Part shown: piece by piece, positions 44,212 through 52,176 of the stretch
Layout of the letters: each line of letters starts with the position of its first letter
How positions within the stretch are numbered: position 1 is the stretch's first letter
NCBI RefSeq assembly: GCF_042429435.1
Contig: NZ_JBHMAF010000196.1
Source of the DNA: Ectobacillus funiculus
GTDB lineage: Bacteria; Bacillota; Bacilli; Bacillales; Bacillaceae_G
Reading direction: 5' to 3' (one strand)
DNA: 64,000 bases
Notes under the pieces: model-generated
The model's input: only the letters and a program-made list of their open reading frames with translations
Databases searched by the model: none
Told to the model about the DNA's origin: nothing
Translations under genes and position numbers: made by a program

Positions 44212-44227
44212 TTGTAAACATTTACAA
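44212..44227 (-). promoter_or_regulatory. Perfect palindrome upstream of yqgY, possible operator
   Basis: TTGTAAACATTTACAA is a perfect 16-bp inverted repeat located about 64 bp before the yqgY start. It resembles dimeric repressor operators in size and symmetry but fits none of the Fur, PerR, Zur or GlnR consensus sequences well. The regulator is unknown. Confidence 0.4.
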
Positions 44228-44296
44228 GAGTTTTGTTGGAAAAGAGCTGTGGCTTGATTGTTTCCAAAAATACATATAGAAATCATTTGTTTGTCC

Positions 44297-44406
44297 CACT
44301 GTAAGAAAGGATAAATTTCCAGCTAGAAGCGAATTCGATGTAGGAGGCCACTACGCCTCTGCCTTCGCCTAGGGGGCAGGGCTCGCCAATCAGCAAGTTT
44401 TCTTTA
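44297..44406 (+). repeat. Repeat A copy with internal deletion
   Basis: Both ends are intact (cactgtaagaaaggataaat and a hairpin gggctcgccaatcagcaagt followed by TTTTCTTT). The middle tcggaaattttaggaatacagtataagggca is lost, similar to the deletion in the copy at 22786. Confidence 0.92.
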
Positions 44407-44461
44407 ATATAGAAAAAATACTTGGGCAGTTTCATCAGTCTATCCGACGTAGGGGAAAGAC

Positions 44462-44499
44462 CTCGGAACCAGAGGACAAAACGACCTTATGGTTCCGAG
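44462..44499 (-). terminator. Hairpin 3' of the HTH regulator gene
   Basis: The arms CTCGGAACCA/TGGTTCCGAG have an 18-nt loop and lie about 28 nt past the stop of the minus-strand regulator. There is little T-run on the minus side (TTTCCCC), so it may be a stabilising stem rather than a classical terminator. Confidence 0.5.
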
Positions 44500-44526
44500 A
44501 GCTTGTCTCCTATTCCACTTCTCTTA

Positions 44527-45237
44527 TCAACTAATATGAGCCTTATAATTGCAGGAGTTGCAGTCTGTAAGCATACTTTCTGTCCGAATGAGCTCTACAG
44601 TCGAAAATAAAACTTGAAAGATGCTTTGCATCATCGCATTGTGCATATTGCAAGTCGCCTGTGGGTGCTCTGTCAGCATTTCCTTAAATGGACAATTATA
44701 GACTTGATAAAATACCTTCGTTTCATCTTTACTTAATTCAAATTGAGGAGATAGCCCAGCTGTTGTTAGTGCTTCCTTGGCAATATTGACTTTATCCTGT
44801 TTTGAAATCTCTTCGGCGGAAATGCCAAGCCGCTTTACGTGACGCATCATCAAGTCGCGACCAAACTGTTTTCCTGTTTCTAAGAGAGCCTGCTCACCGA
44901 TGCTGCCTAGGCGAAGCAATGCGTCAAGGGCAATCTGAGATAGGAGCTTATAGTCACGAAACGGAAATTGCAGCTGAATAACATCGTCTGAGAGGCGGTA
45001 TAAACGGCCCGGTCTGCCGCCCTTGCCTGTTTTTTGTGTTTCGGAAATAAGCATATTTACGTCTTCGAGCTTTGTTAAATGGAGACGGGCTACGTTAGGA
45101 TGAATACTGAATTTATCTGCAATCTCCTGCACTGTTACCTGATTGTGTTTTTCAGAAATATATTGATAAATGTAGTATCTCGTTGGATCTGCTAATACGC
45201 TCGTAATCTTTAATGCCTGTTCCATTTTAGTCGCCAC
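44527..45237 (-). CDS. HTH regulator with C-terminal four-cysteine cluster
   Basis: This 236-residue protein has an ArsR/MarR-like winged helix at the N terminus: LADPTRYYIYQYIS (about 15-28) and VQEIADKFSIHPNVARLHLTKLEDVNML (about 36-63), then KGGRPGRLYRLSD as the wing. The C-terminal part carries four cysteines, C182, C196, C226 and C229, spaced C-x13-C-x29-C-x2-C, a pattern that suggests an Fe-S cluster or zinc site as in SufR-type regulators. It lies upstream of and divergent from comGA. Whether it controls comG, itself or distant genes is unknown. The start at 45237 lies behind AAAGGTGG. Confidence 0.78.
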   Translation of the reverse strand: MATKMEQALKITSVLADPTRYYIYQYISEKHNQVTVQEIADKFSIHPNVARLHLTKLEDVNMLISETQKTGKGGRPGRLYRLSDDVIQLQFPFRDYKLLSQIALDALLRLGSIGEQALLETGKQFGRDLMMRHVKRLGISAEEISKQDKVNIAKEALTTAGLSPQFELSKDETKVFYQVYNCPFKEMLTEHPQATCNMHNAMMQSIFQVLFSTVELIRTESMLTDCNSCNYKAHIS

Positions 45238-45448
45238 CTTTACTTGTATTGGAAGATAGTAACATTATAATATAGGCAATGTTGCATAATAACAGAATGG
45301 CAGTACTATTCATGAATTGTTCATATTCCTCTTAGAATATGTCCGAAATGTGAAAGGGAAAAGGCGAAATTAGCAGAAGGAAAAGACGTAAATCGCCATT
45401 TTTCTTCCCGCCTCTTCTATGGTATATAAAAGAGAGGAGGTGGTAGGT

Positions 45449-46495
45449 ATGCAAAGTGTAGAACAATTTGCAGATAAAATTTTAAGGGAGGCCTATGAGC
45501 TAAAAGCATCGGATATTCATCTCGTCCCAACAAGAGAAGGAGCAGAACTCCGGATGCGAGTCGATAAGGATTTGGTTACGAAGTATAGAATTTCTAAGGA
45601 TTTTTGTGAACGAGTGATTTCTCATTTTAAGTTTTTGGCGGCAATGGATATTGGTGAGAGAAGAAAGCCTCAAAACGGTTCACTTGAACTGCAAATGAAG
45701 TTTGGTGATATGCATTTGCGTATGTCAACCTTGCCCACCATTCAAAATGAAAGTCTTGTCATTCGCATTCATTTACAAACATCTGTACAGCCCCTTTCCG
45801 AATTGTCCCTCTTCCCGAGTTCCGCTAAAACGCTGCTTTCCTTCCTTTATCATTCTCATGGTCTTATTGTTTTTACAGGCCCAACAGGTTCAGGAAAAAC
45901 GACCACGATGTATTCGTTGCTAGAGACAGCGAAAACATCATTTAATCGGAGCATTGTTACGTTGGAGGATCCGATTGAAAAGCGCAATGACGGTTTGCTG
46001 CAAATTCAAATTAACGAACGCGCCGGTATTACGTATGAAACGGGGTTAAAGGCCGTGCTGCGTCATGATCCTGACATTATTTTGGTAGGAGAAATTCGTG
46101 ATGCACAAACAGCAAAGGTGGCAGTTCGTGCCAGTTTAACGGGCCATCTTGTGTTAACAACGCTTCACACAAAGGATGCAAAGGGAGCTGTGCTGCGATT
46201 GCTTGATTATGGAATTACTCTAGAAGAGATTGAACAATCACTGCTTGCGGTTGCCGCGCAAAGGCTTGTCGAAATGAAATGTCCGTTTTGCCAAGGAAAA
46301 TGCTTACCGCTTTGCAAAAAGCTGCGTCGTCTTCGGCGTCTTAGCGTATATGAGCTTTTGTACGGACAAGCTTTGCAGGAAGTCATTCGAGAAACAAGGG
46401 GCGAAGCAGCTTCGTATTACTACACAACGCTTCGGCAAGCGATGAATAAAGGATATGCGCTCGGATTTATCGGAGAAGAGGATGTTCTTGTATAA
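45449..46495 (+). CDS. comGA: ComGA secretion-type ATPase of the competence pseudopilus
   Basis: ComGA is a GspE/PilB-like ATPase that powers pseudopilus assembly for DNA uptake. The 348-residue protein has Walker A GPTGSGKTTTMYSL (about residues 141-154), the Asp box VTLEDPIEKRNDG, Walker B PDIILVGEIRDAQTA and the His box GHLVLTTLHTKDA. A zinc-like cluster MKCPFCQGKCLPLC is near 285. ATG 45449 follows GAGAGGAGGTGG. It is the first of seven overlapping comG genes. No clear pair of ComK AT-boxes could be placed upstream. Confidence 0.95.
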   Translation: MQSVEQFADKILREAYELKASDIHLVPTREGAELRMRVDKDLVTKYRISKDFCERVISHFKFLAAMDIGERRKPQNGSLELQMKFGDMHLRMSTLPTIQNESLVIRIHLQTSVQPLSELSLFPSSAKTLLSFLYHSHGLIVFTGPTGSGKTTTMYSLLETAKTSFNRSIVTLEDPIEKRNDGLLQIQINERAGITYETGLKAVLRHDPDIILVGEIRDAQTAKVAVRASLTGHLVLTTLHTKDAKGAVLRLLDYGITLEEIEQSLLAVAAQRLVEMKCPFCQGKCLPLCKKLRRLRRLSVYELLYGQALQEVIRETRGEAASYYYTTLRQAMNKGYALGFIGEEDVLV

Positions 46496-47528
46496 GCGAA
46501 ATATGACAAGTTGGACGTTGCGTGAGCAGGTCACGTTGCTTCGTCATCTGGGCAATTTGCTTGAAAAGGGCTACTCGCTTTGGCATGCACTCGAGTTTCT
46601 TCAATTATATGCGACAAAGGAAAAACAACAGCAGCTCCATCGAGCCGTTGAGCAGCTGAAAAATGGCGGCAGTTTGTACAGTGTATTTACAGACCTTAGA
46701 TTCCATCGTGATATGCTGGCCTATTTGTTTTATGCAGAGCAGCACGGCGATATTGCCTTTGCTTTAAGGCAAGGAAGTATATTTCTAGAGCGTAAGGAAA
46801 GGCATTATCGAAAGCTGCTGCAAACGCTGCGTTATCCCATCTTTTTACTCTCCTTTTTAATCGGGATGCTTATCTTATTTAATACCGTGCTATTGCCTCA
46901 GTTTGCAAGCCTTCATGGCTCTGTCGCTTCTCAATCCTCTATGATGGTGGATACCATTTTACTGTTTATCCGCTTGCTCCCTTATATGTTTGGAATTGTC
47001 CTTTCCCTCGTTGGAATCGCTATTGTTTTGTACTATACGTACTTTCGAAAGCTGAACCCGGTCACGAAAATGAACTATCTTCTCTCGATCCCGATTCTCA
47101 AATCCTTTTGTTTATCGTTAAACTCTCATTATTTTGCTGTACAAATGAGCAGTTTGCTGCAAGGTGGATTGTCTGTATTGGAGGCATTTTTACTAATGGA
47201 GCAGCAGCGTCATCAGCCATTCTTTCAAAGTGAGGCTACCGCTATGAAGCGTTTGCTTGTTGGAGGTGATACACTTGAGCATATTTTACAGGAGCGCCCG
47301 TACTACGAGAGAGAGCTGTCCTATGTAGTGACGCATGGGCAGGTGGAAGGAGCTTTGGCAAACGAGCTGGCAGATTATAGCGAAATGGTTGTGGAGAAAT
47401 TAGAAGCGCGTGTCAGTAAGCTTGTATTAATCATGCAGCCTCTGTTATTTTCTGTGATCGGCCTGATTGTTGTCTTGATGTATTTAGCTATTTTACTCCC
47501 TATGTTTCAAACGATGAGTTCTATGTAG
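46482..47528 (+). CDS. comGB: ComGB inner-membrane platform protein
   Basis: ComGB is a GspF/PilC-like polytopic platform on which the pseudopilins are assembled. The protein is 348 residues from ATG 46482, which lies inside the end of comGA behind GGAGAAGAGG. Three hydrophobic segments are visible: about 123-145 (YPIFLLSFLIGMLILFNTVLLPQF), about 165-190, and the C terminus about 318-345. The two cytoplasmic T2SSF repeats include LLRHLGNLLEKGYSLWHALEFL and SLLQGGLSVLEAFLL. The gene is coupled to comGA. Confidence 0.93.
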   Translation: MFLYKRNMTSWTLREQVTLLRHLGNLLEKGYSLWHALEFLQLYATKEKQQQLHRAVEQLKNGGSLYSVFTDLRFHRDMLAYLFYAEQHGDIAFALRQGSIFLERKERHYRKLLQTLRYPIFLLSFLIGMLILFNTVLLPQFASLHGSVASQSSMMVDTILLFIRLLPYMFGIVLSLVGIAIVLYYTYFRKLNPVTKMNYLLSIPILKSFCLSLNSHYFAVQMSSLLQGGLSVLEAFLLMEQQRHQPFFQSEATAMKRLLVGGDTLEHILQERPYYERELSYVVTHGQVEGALANELADYSEMVVEKLEARVSKLVLIMQPLLFSVIGLIVVLMYLAILLPMFQTMSSM

Positions 47529-47541
47529 GAGGAGAATTTAT

Positions 47542-47838
47542 ATGAAAAATGAAAACGGCTTTACCTTACTTGAAATGTTATTGGTGATGTTTATTATTTC
47601 TGTTTTATTGCTATTGATTGTGCCCAACATTGTTAATCAACGAAAGATGGTGGAAGGAAAAGGCTGTGATGCGTTGCTTCGGGCAGTGTCTGCACAGGTG
47701 CAGGCATATAAGTTGGAGCATGACAAAATACCGACTATGGAAGAACTAGAAACAGCTGGATACATTACTTCAAAAACATGCCCAAATGGAAAGATCATTC
47801 AGATTTCCGCAAACGATGGTTCGGTTAACGTACAATGA
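47542..47838 (+). CDS. comGC: ComGC major pseudopilin
   Basis: This 98-residue prepilin has the class III signal KNENGFTLLEMLLVMFIISV, so ComC should cut between Gly6 and Phe7. The hydrophobic helix runs to about residue 25, and a small globular domain carries two cysteines (KGCDALL and TSKTCPNG) for the intramolecular disulfide known in B. subtilis ComGC. ATG 47542 follows AGGAGG. The stop overlaps comGD by 4 nt. Confidence 0.96.
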   Translation: MKNENGFTLLEMLLVMFIISVLLLLIVPNIVNQRKMVEGKGCDALLRAVSAQVQAYKLEHDKIPTMEELETAGYITSKTCPNGKIIQISANDGSVNVQ

Positions 47839-48287
47839 ATCAACAGATTGTAAGGGAGGAGAATGGTTTTACCTTTCTAGAAACCTTGTTTGTTTTGCTC
47901 ATCACATTGATCCTCATCTCGATTTCCTCCGTTACCTTGCTCCCGCTTTCCGCTAGCCGGAAAGCAGAGCAGTTTGTAGAACAGTTTCGTCAGGATATTG
48001 CGTTTATGCAGCAGGCTGCGATTAGTAATAATAGCCGCTATAGCTTACGTATGTATACGACAGACCATAAATATGTCATTACAAAGTCAGGGGAGGTTGG
48101 TATTGTACTGTCGAGAAGCTATGATCCTGCAATATCAATTGATATCCATACGATGCCTAATCCGCTTATCTATGGTCAAGACGGCAATATTAACAAGGCG
48201 GGCTCGATGTATGTTCAGCATCAAGAGGTTACATATCGCGTTGTGTTTCAGTTAGGAAGAGGGAGGATGTATTATCATGAAGAGTGA
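47835..48287 (+). CDS. comGD: ComGD minor pseudopilin
   Basis: The 150-residue protein has prepilin signal EENGFTFLETLFVLLITLIL (Gly then Phe at about residues 11-12) and a soluble C-terminal domain. It starts with an ATGA overlap on comGC. The family is low in conservation, so the assignment relies on the signal type, the length and the fourth position in the operon. It should help prime pseudopilus assembly. Confidence 0.9.
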   Translation: MNQQIVREENGFTFLETLFVLLITLILISISSVTLLPLSASRKAEQFVEQFRQDIAFMQQAAISNNSRYSLRMYTTDHKYVITKSGEVGIVLSRSYDPAISIDIHTMPNPLIYGQDGNINKAGSMYVQHQEVTYRVVFQLGRGRMYYHEE

Positions 48288-48606
48288 AGGAGGGTATCTT
48301 ATGCTGGAAATGCTCGTATCACTTGCTGTTTTGCTGATGATTGCCGCATTTTTGCTGCCGCATAGCATTATCGTCATACAAGACAGAAAAAACATCCGCT
48401 TAGCTCATGGTGGGTATATATTTTTGCGCGAACAGATTGTATCATATCAATTTGATGCACATCCCCCGGCTTCGGCACTTCAAAATGTAAATGGTACGCA
48501 GTATACAGCTATGTGGAATGAAGTTGGGGATGCCTACAGCGTATGTGTAATTTGGAATGATGTCCGCAATAAGCCGCAAAGCAAGTGTTGCTATGTTGCG
48601 AAATAA
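48277..48606 (+). CDS. comGE: ComGE minor pseudopilin
   Basis: The 109-residue protein has a short prepilin-like N terminus KSEGGYLMLEMLVSLAVLLM; the cleavage site Gly-Tyr differs from the Gly-Phe of its neighbours but keeps the Glu at position five. It overlaps comGD by 11 nt behind AGGGAGGATG. Two Cys lie near the C terminus (VCVIW and SKCCYV). Position and size match ComGE. Confidence 0.85.
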   Translation: MKSEGGYLMLEMLVSLAVLLMIAAFLLPHSIIVIQDRKNIRLAHGGYIFLREQIVSYQFDAHPPASALQNVNGTQYTAMWNEVGDAYSVCVIWNDVRNKPQSKCCYVAK

Positions 48607-49039
48607 CAAACTCGGAGAACATGGCTTCACGTTGCTTGAAGTGATGTTTTGTATATGCTTGCTGTCAACGCTGCTTCTGGTCACACCGCGGCTGCAGCCT
48701 TTGTTTTTTGGGTTGCCTAAGCAAGAAAGCTTTAATGAATTTGAATGGATTATTTTTATGCAGCAAGCACAAATGGAATATCGGGAGGCGGGAACGGTGC
48801 AGTTTATTGATAAAAAACTAATGATGAAAGATCCGAGCGGGTTTCTCGTTACTTATACGCTGGCCGGGACACAGTTAATTCGAAAGGTAAATGGCAGTGG
48901 AAACGAAATTTTATTACAAAATGTAAAGACTGTGTTTTACAAGCAATCCGCAAATAAGCTTGTGATCCACATACAAGATCTAGATGGAAATATACATAAA
49001 GGGATTTTAACCCGTTTGTCCGTGTTGGAGGAAGCATAG
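48593..49039 (+). CDS. comGF: ComGF minor pseudopilin
   Basis: A prepilin signal GEHGFTLLEVMFCICLLSTL is present near the N terminus, with cleavage expected between Gly and Phe. ATG 48593 gives 148 residues; an earlier ATG at 48557 would add 12 residues without a better ribosome site. The gene overlaps the end of comGE. The soluble domain resembles ComGF (FNEFEWIIFMQQAQ near residue 40). The stop is immediately followed by comGG. Confidence 0.87.
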   Translation: MLRNNKLGEHGFTLLEVMFCICLLSTLLLVTPRLQPLFFGLPKQESFNEFEWIIFMQQAQMEYREAGTVQFIDKKLMMKDPSGFLVTYTLAGTQLIRKVNGSGNEILLQNVKTVFYKQSANKLVIHIQDLDGNIHKGILTRLSVLEEA

Positions 49040-49411
49040 ATGCGGAATGAACGAGGAGCGACTATGCCGGCTGTTCTTATCTTTACCTTTTTATTTCTTG
49101 CATTGTTTCTTCATCAGGTAAATCTGCTCCTACTAGAAAAGCGGTTTTATCATGAGACGGAGCAGTTTTTCCTACTGGAGAATATAATGACAAATGCAAT
49201 CCGGGAATTCCAGCGCGATGTGCAGACAAGCGGCATCCCAGCTGCCTATGAGTACGAGGAAGGAACGGCACGTCTGGCGCAGTCCCTTTCTTCATCAGGT
49301 TTGCTGCAAGTTTCGATTCATTGCGTAACGAAGGAGGGAAGAGCATATAAAGCCAGTTTTCTCTATAACAAGAACAACAAACAGATAACAAATTGGATGG
49401 AGGAGCGGTAA
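49040..49411 (+). CDS. comGG: ComGG minor pseudopilin
   Basis: The 123-residue protein has one N-terminal hydrophobic helix (MPAVLIFTFLFLALFLHQVN, about 9-28) without the canonical Gly-Phe-xxx-Glu signal, as known for ComGG, which relies on partner pseudopilins. It starts directly after the comGF stop. The stop codon shares its last two bases with the hairpin end of a repeat A copy. It closes the comG operon. Confidence 0.88.
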   Translation: MRNERGATMPAVLIFTFLFLALFLHQVNLLLLEKRFYHETEQFFLLENIMTNAIREFQRDVQTSGIPAAYEYEEGTARLAQSLSSSGLLQVSIHCVTKEGRAYKASFLYNKNNKQITNWMEER

Positions 49412-49670
49412 AGAAAACTCGCCGATTGGTGAGCCCTGCCTTTGGGCGAAGACAGAGGCGTAGTTGCACTTATACTGTATTCCTAAAAGTTCCAACTACG
49501 TCGAATTGTCTTTCAGCTGGAAATTTATACTTTCCTACAGTGTAAAGAAAACTCGCCGATTAGCGAGCCCTGCCTTTGGGCGAAGACAGAGACATAGCTG
49601 CACTTGCACCTTATTCCTAAAATTTTCTGATACGTCAAAGTCACTCGTGTCTGGAGATTTATACCTTAAA
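49410..49670 (-). repeat. Repeat A, two tandem copies after comGG
   Basis: Units at 49410-49543 and 49544-49670 lie head to tail; the first is close to consensus and the second has decayed toward its right end (gtctggagatttatacctt). The first begins within the comGG stop codon. Terminators face the minus strand. Confidence 0.95.
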
Positions 49671-49743
49671 AAGTAAGCGGTAGTGATTAAACGTGAAGAG
49701 AGAGGGCATACTAACCATTTAGAAACATACAGGTGGTGAGAGT

Positions 49744-49953
49744 ATGTCGACTAACGATTATGTAAAGTTTGTGACGCAGCAATTTGTGTCCTATATGGAT
49801 AGTCCAAAGCAGGAGCGAAAGCAAAAGCGGGAAGAGCGCCGCAATGTACGGGATCCTTTTCTGGTTAGATGGTTTGGTATTTTGCCTCTTAGTCTTGCAC
49901 TGCTGTATAAGGAATTACGGATGAAGCAGGAGAATAGGAAAAAGGATGCATAA
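49744..49953 (+). CDS. yqzE: YqzE family protein
   Basis: The 69-residue protein begins MSTNDYVKFVTQQFVSYMDS and has a Lys/Arg/Glu-rich centre (KQERKQKREERRNVRDP) and a hydrophobic C-terminal helix (FLVRWFGILPLSLALLYKEL). The family is always found after comG in Bacillus. ATG 49744 follows ACAGGTGG. B. subtilis yqzE is known to be linked with the comG region; its role is unknown. It is separated from comGG here by tandem repeats and ends in its own terminator. Downstream synteny is broken by a tnpB element. Confidence 0.88.
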   Translation: MSTNDYVKFVTQQFVSYMDSPKQERKQKREERRNVRDPFLVRWFGILPLSLALLYKELRMKQENRKKDA

Positions 49954-49978
49954 GCGCCCGCTTTCATGGGCGTTTTTT
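49954..49978 (+). terminator. Terminator of yqzE
   Basis: The hairpin GCGCCCG-ctttc-ATGGGCG is followed by TTTTTTCTT, directly after the yqzE stop. Confidence 0.85.
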
Positions 49979-50021
49979 CTTGCCTTTACACTTACGTGAT
50001 GGCAAGGTTTTATGGGATGAA

Positions 50022-50200
50022 GTGAACTACCCACCACTTATTCGCTGCGCGTCTTGAAGTGGGGGCTTCGAAAGACACACAACATCTTTCTCTTTTATTG
50101 CTACTTCACTCACAAACCTAATGGTTCATGTCCATAGCCTTGCATTCGCGGCGTTCCTACCGCTATTTAGAAATTGATACAAATTATGCAGACAGCTTGT
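50022..50200 (-). ncRNA. Predicted omega RNA (reRNA) of tnpB
   Basis: In this family the guide RNA covers the 3' end of tnpB and the right end of the element, and the guide is the flanking DNA past the right end. Here the tnpB tail plus the downstream 160 nt contain a GC hairpin GCGGTAGGAACGCCGCG and the right-end stem CCCCCACTT/AAGTGGTGGG. The guide would be read from host sequence left of 50022 (ttcatcccataaaac on the minus strand). No expression evidence is available. Confidence 0.6.
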
Positions 50201-51512
50201 TCCTTTCGTGCAACATACGAATCCCATACTGTTTCAAGTTGCGTGCTGCATTATAATCTCTATCAATTTTTGTCCCACATTCGGTACAGTTGTATATCCG
50301 TTCAGACAAAGTGAGTGTATCTTTCTTGTTTCCGCAACAACTACAAGTTTTGCTGGATGCAAAATACTTGTCAGCAACCAGATAATGTTTGCCTTTTCTT
50401 TCACATTTATATGTTAGCATCGTACGGAACAGCCCAAATCCGTTGTCATGTAACTTTTTCCCTAAACGTAAGCATTGCGCCAGGTTTCGTAAATCGATAT
50501 CCTCTACCACAACAGCCTGATAATCATTGGTTATCTGATTCGTCATTTTGTGGAGAGTATCTCTTCTTTTGTTTTTTACTTTTGTCATCACTTTTTGATA
50601 TTCACACACTTGTTTTTGATAGTTTTTGCTGTATAAAATAGTACCGTTTTCATCTGTCTTGGCATTGTTCTTCTTACGAGCAAGGGATTTATTCATACGC
50701 CGTTGACGGTTTTCAATGATCTTATGGTATCTTGTATAATCGGCAATGTGACCATTGCTATCTACATACAGTTGTTCCTGACTATAATCTAAACCTATTA
50801 CATCATCAGGAGATAGATCCTCTTGGGGTTGAGGTATCTTGAACGGATAATCGATGGACAAGGAGACCATATATCGAGTTCCCTCACGTTTTACCGTCGC
50901 CTTTTTAATGACACCATCAACTGGAACATCTCGATGTAGAATCATAGAAATTCCTTCTTTGAATTTCGGAATACATAAGAAACACTCTCCGTTTTCTTGC
51001 CGTATTTTTATATTTCCGTTTGTTTGGCTTGTAGTATAACTAAACTTCCCTTGCTTCTTACTATGGAATTTAGGAACACCCTTTATATCGCGGAAAGTAG
51101 GAATATATCCAATGGTTTTCATTTTTTTACGTACAGACTTTTTATACTGCATAGGCTTTTTTGCATATTCCTCGTTGTATTTCTGAATAGCTGCTTGAAA
51201 CCTCATTTTCGCATCATTGTAGACAAAAGAATCATTGCTTGTATCTAAATAATCGTACTGAGCAGTAATTGTTGTATAAGAAGGAACCTGATAACGAATA
51301 AAACCACCTGCAAATCCAATCCCTTCTAAATGCTCATACAAACCAGCTATATATTCATTGTAGACCTTTCTTTCACAACCAAATGCTCGTTCTAGACGTG
51401 TTGCTTGTTCTTCAGTAGGAACAATAGCGAAACGAAAACCAGAAGTGATCCAACCATCTGGTAAAGATTTTTTTGTTCCTTTTATATGAGTTCCATCTTC
51501 CCTAGTTGCCAT
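50184..51512 (-). CDS. tnpB: TnpB RNA-guided nuclease (IS605 OrfB family)
   Basis: The protein is 442 residues from ATG 51512 (MATREDGTHI) after AAGGTGGTG; a longer frame to 51581 has no ribosome site. The three RuvC acidic residues are present: Asp242 in VIGLDYSQEQLY, Glu337 in AVVVEDIDLRNLA and Asp in KIDRDYNAARN (about 417-419). The zinc finger CSCCG/CTECG uses Cys390, 393, 409 and 412. The N-terminal helix-turn-helix part (ITSGFRFAIVPTEEQATRLERAFGCERKVYNEYI) is typical. All catalytic residues are kept, so the nuclease may be active with its omega RNA. Confidence 0.93.
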   Translation of the reverse strand: MATREDGTHIKGTKKSLPDGWITSGFRFAIVPTEEQATRLERAFGCERKVYNEYIAGLYEHLEGIGFAGGFIRYQVPSYTTITAQYDYLDTSNDSFVYNDAKMRFQAAIQKYNEEYAKKPMQYKKSVRKKMKTIGYIPTFRDIKGVPKFHSKKQGKFSYTTSQTNGNIKIRQENGECFLCIPKFKEGISMILHRDVPVDGVIKKATVKREGTRYMVSLSIDYPFKIPQPQEDLSPDDVIGLDYSQEQLYVDSNGHIADYTRYHKIIENRQRRMNKSLARKKNNAKTDENGTILYSKNYQKQVCEYQKVMTKVKNKRRDTLHKMTNQITNDYQAVVVEDIDLRNLAQCLRLGKKLHDNGFGLFRTMLTYKCERKGKHYLVADKYFASSKTCSCCGNKKDTLTLSERIYNCTECGTKIDRDYNAARNLKQYGIRMLHERNKLSA

Positions 51513-51642
51513 TTTCAACACCACCTTCCATGTCTTGGTAATACCATTATAACGAATGCGTGTTCGATTCTCAATAACCAACTACAAAGAAAAGAAAAAA
51601 ATAGGCTTACGCCTACTGAACATTCATCCCCTACTTACTCAT

Positions 51643-51780
51643 GAGGCTGCTGAAAAAGTCCTTGCTCTGAGCAAATAAGGAAATTTTTATCAATATACAG
51701 AAAGGAAAAGGGTCTGTCAATCTACATATAGTAGTTGTCTAGCTTCTTTTCTTCGTTAAATGGACTTTTTCAGTGCCCTC
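51643..51780. mobile_element. 138-bp MITE-like element next to tnpB
   Basis: Inverted ends GAGGCTGCTGAAAAAGTCC (51643-51661) and GGACTTTTTCAGTGCCCTC (51762-51780) match at 16 of 19 bases. About 100 bp of non-coding DNA lies between them. The CTGAAAAAGTCC end resembles those I recall from Firmicute IS1182/IS4-type elements, so this is probably a non-autonomous derivative. No clean target duplication was found, though both flanks contain ctact and ctcat. Confidence 0.65.
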
Positions 51781-51984
51781 CCTACTCATTGGACTACGCC
51801 CTTCTTATTCCTTGAGGAAGGGGACTTCTTTTCAGAAAATCTGTTAAAAACACAACTGACATCTCAAGATATTTCTGATTACAAAAATGTGTTTTTAGCT
51901 GAATGGTTGGAAGGTGATGGTCTTTTTGTACAGAAAAAGTAGTAATATATAATTTTTCGTTTATATGGAAGTGGGTGCAGTAAC

Positions 51985-52176
51985 TTGAATAATGAAATTC
52001 AAAAATCATTTGAATGCCCAATCTGTAGTAAGAGCAATAACTGTGGCGGCCATTCATGCTGGTGCAGTAAAGAGGTTTTTCCAAGTGGCATTTTTGATCT
52101 AGTACCAGCTAATCAATTGAGAAAATCATGTATATGTAAAGAATGCCTTGATAGGTTTAAGGAAGGACAGCAATAA
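51985..52176 (+). CDS. Cysteine-rich CWC family protein
   Basis: The 63-residue protein has eight cysteines in pairs: FECPICSKSNNCG, HSCWCSKEVFP and SCICKECLDRF. The CPxC...NxCG...CWC pattern is the hallmark of the small 'cysteine-rich CWC' family, probably a zinc-binding protein of unknown role. The start is a TTG at 51985; its ribosome site is weak (AAGTGGGTGC). It lies just right of the tnpB/MITE island, and the next frame overlaps its end. Confidence 0.72.
   Translation: MNNEIQKSFECPICSKSNNCGGHSCWCSKEVFPSGIFDLVPANQLRKSCICKECLDRFKEGQQ

Larger units (their letters stand above)
50022..51640 (-). mobile_element. IS200/IS605-type element carrying only tnpB (IS1341-like)
   Basis: The element is bounded on the right-end side by a hairpin at about 50028-50069 that reads, on the minus strand, GAAGCCCCCACTTCAAG, then AAGTGGTGGGTAGTTCAC. 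That is the usual right-end shape of this family. On the other side a small hairpin TAGGC-gtaa-GCCTA lies at 51602-51615, likely the left end, though its exact border is not fixed. No tnpA transposase is present, so movement would need a helper. It inserted between yqzE and the yqhG region. Confidence 0.75.

Noticed and set aside
45238..45448. ComK binding boxes (AAAA-N5-TTTT pairs) upstream of comGA
   Set aside because: A-rich and T-rich patches occur, but none has the right spacing; a match could not be defended by eye.
51760..51942. 61-residue frame starting ATGGACTTTTTCAGTGCC
   Set aside because: The first codons are the right inverted end of the MITE-like element and no ribosome site is present. 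The rest might be a fragment of a lost gene but cannot be supported.
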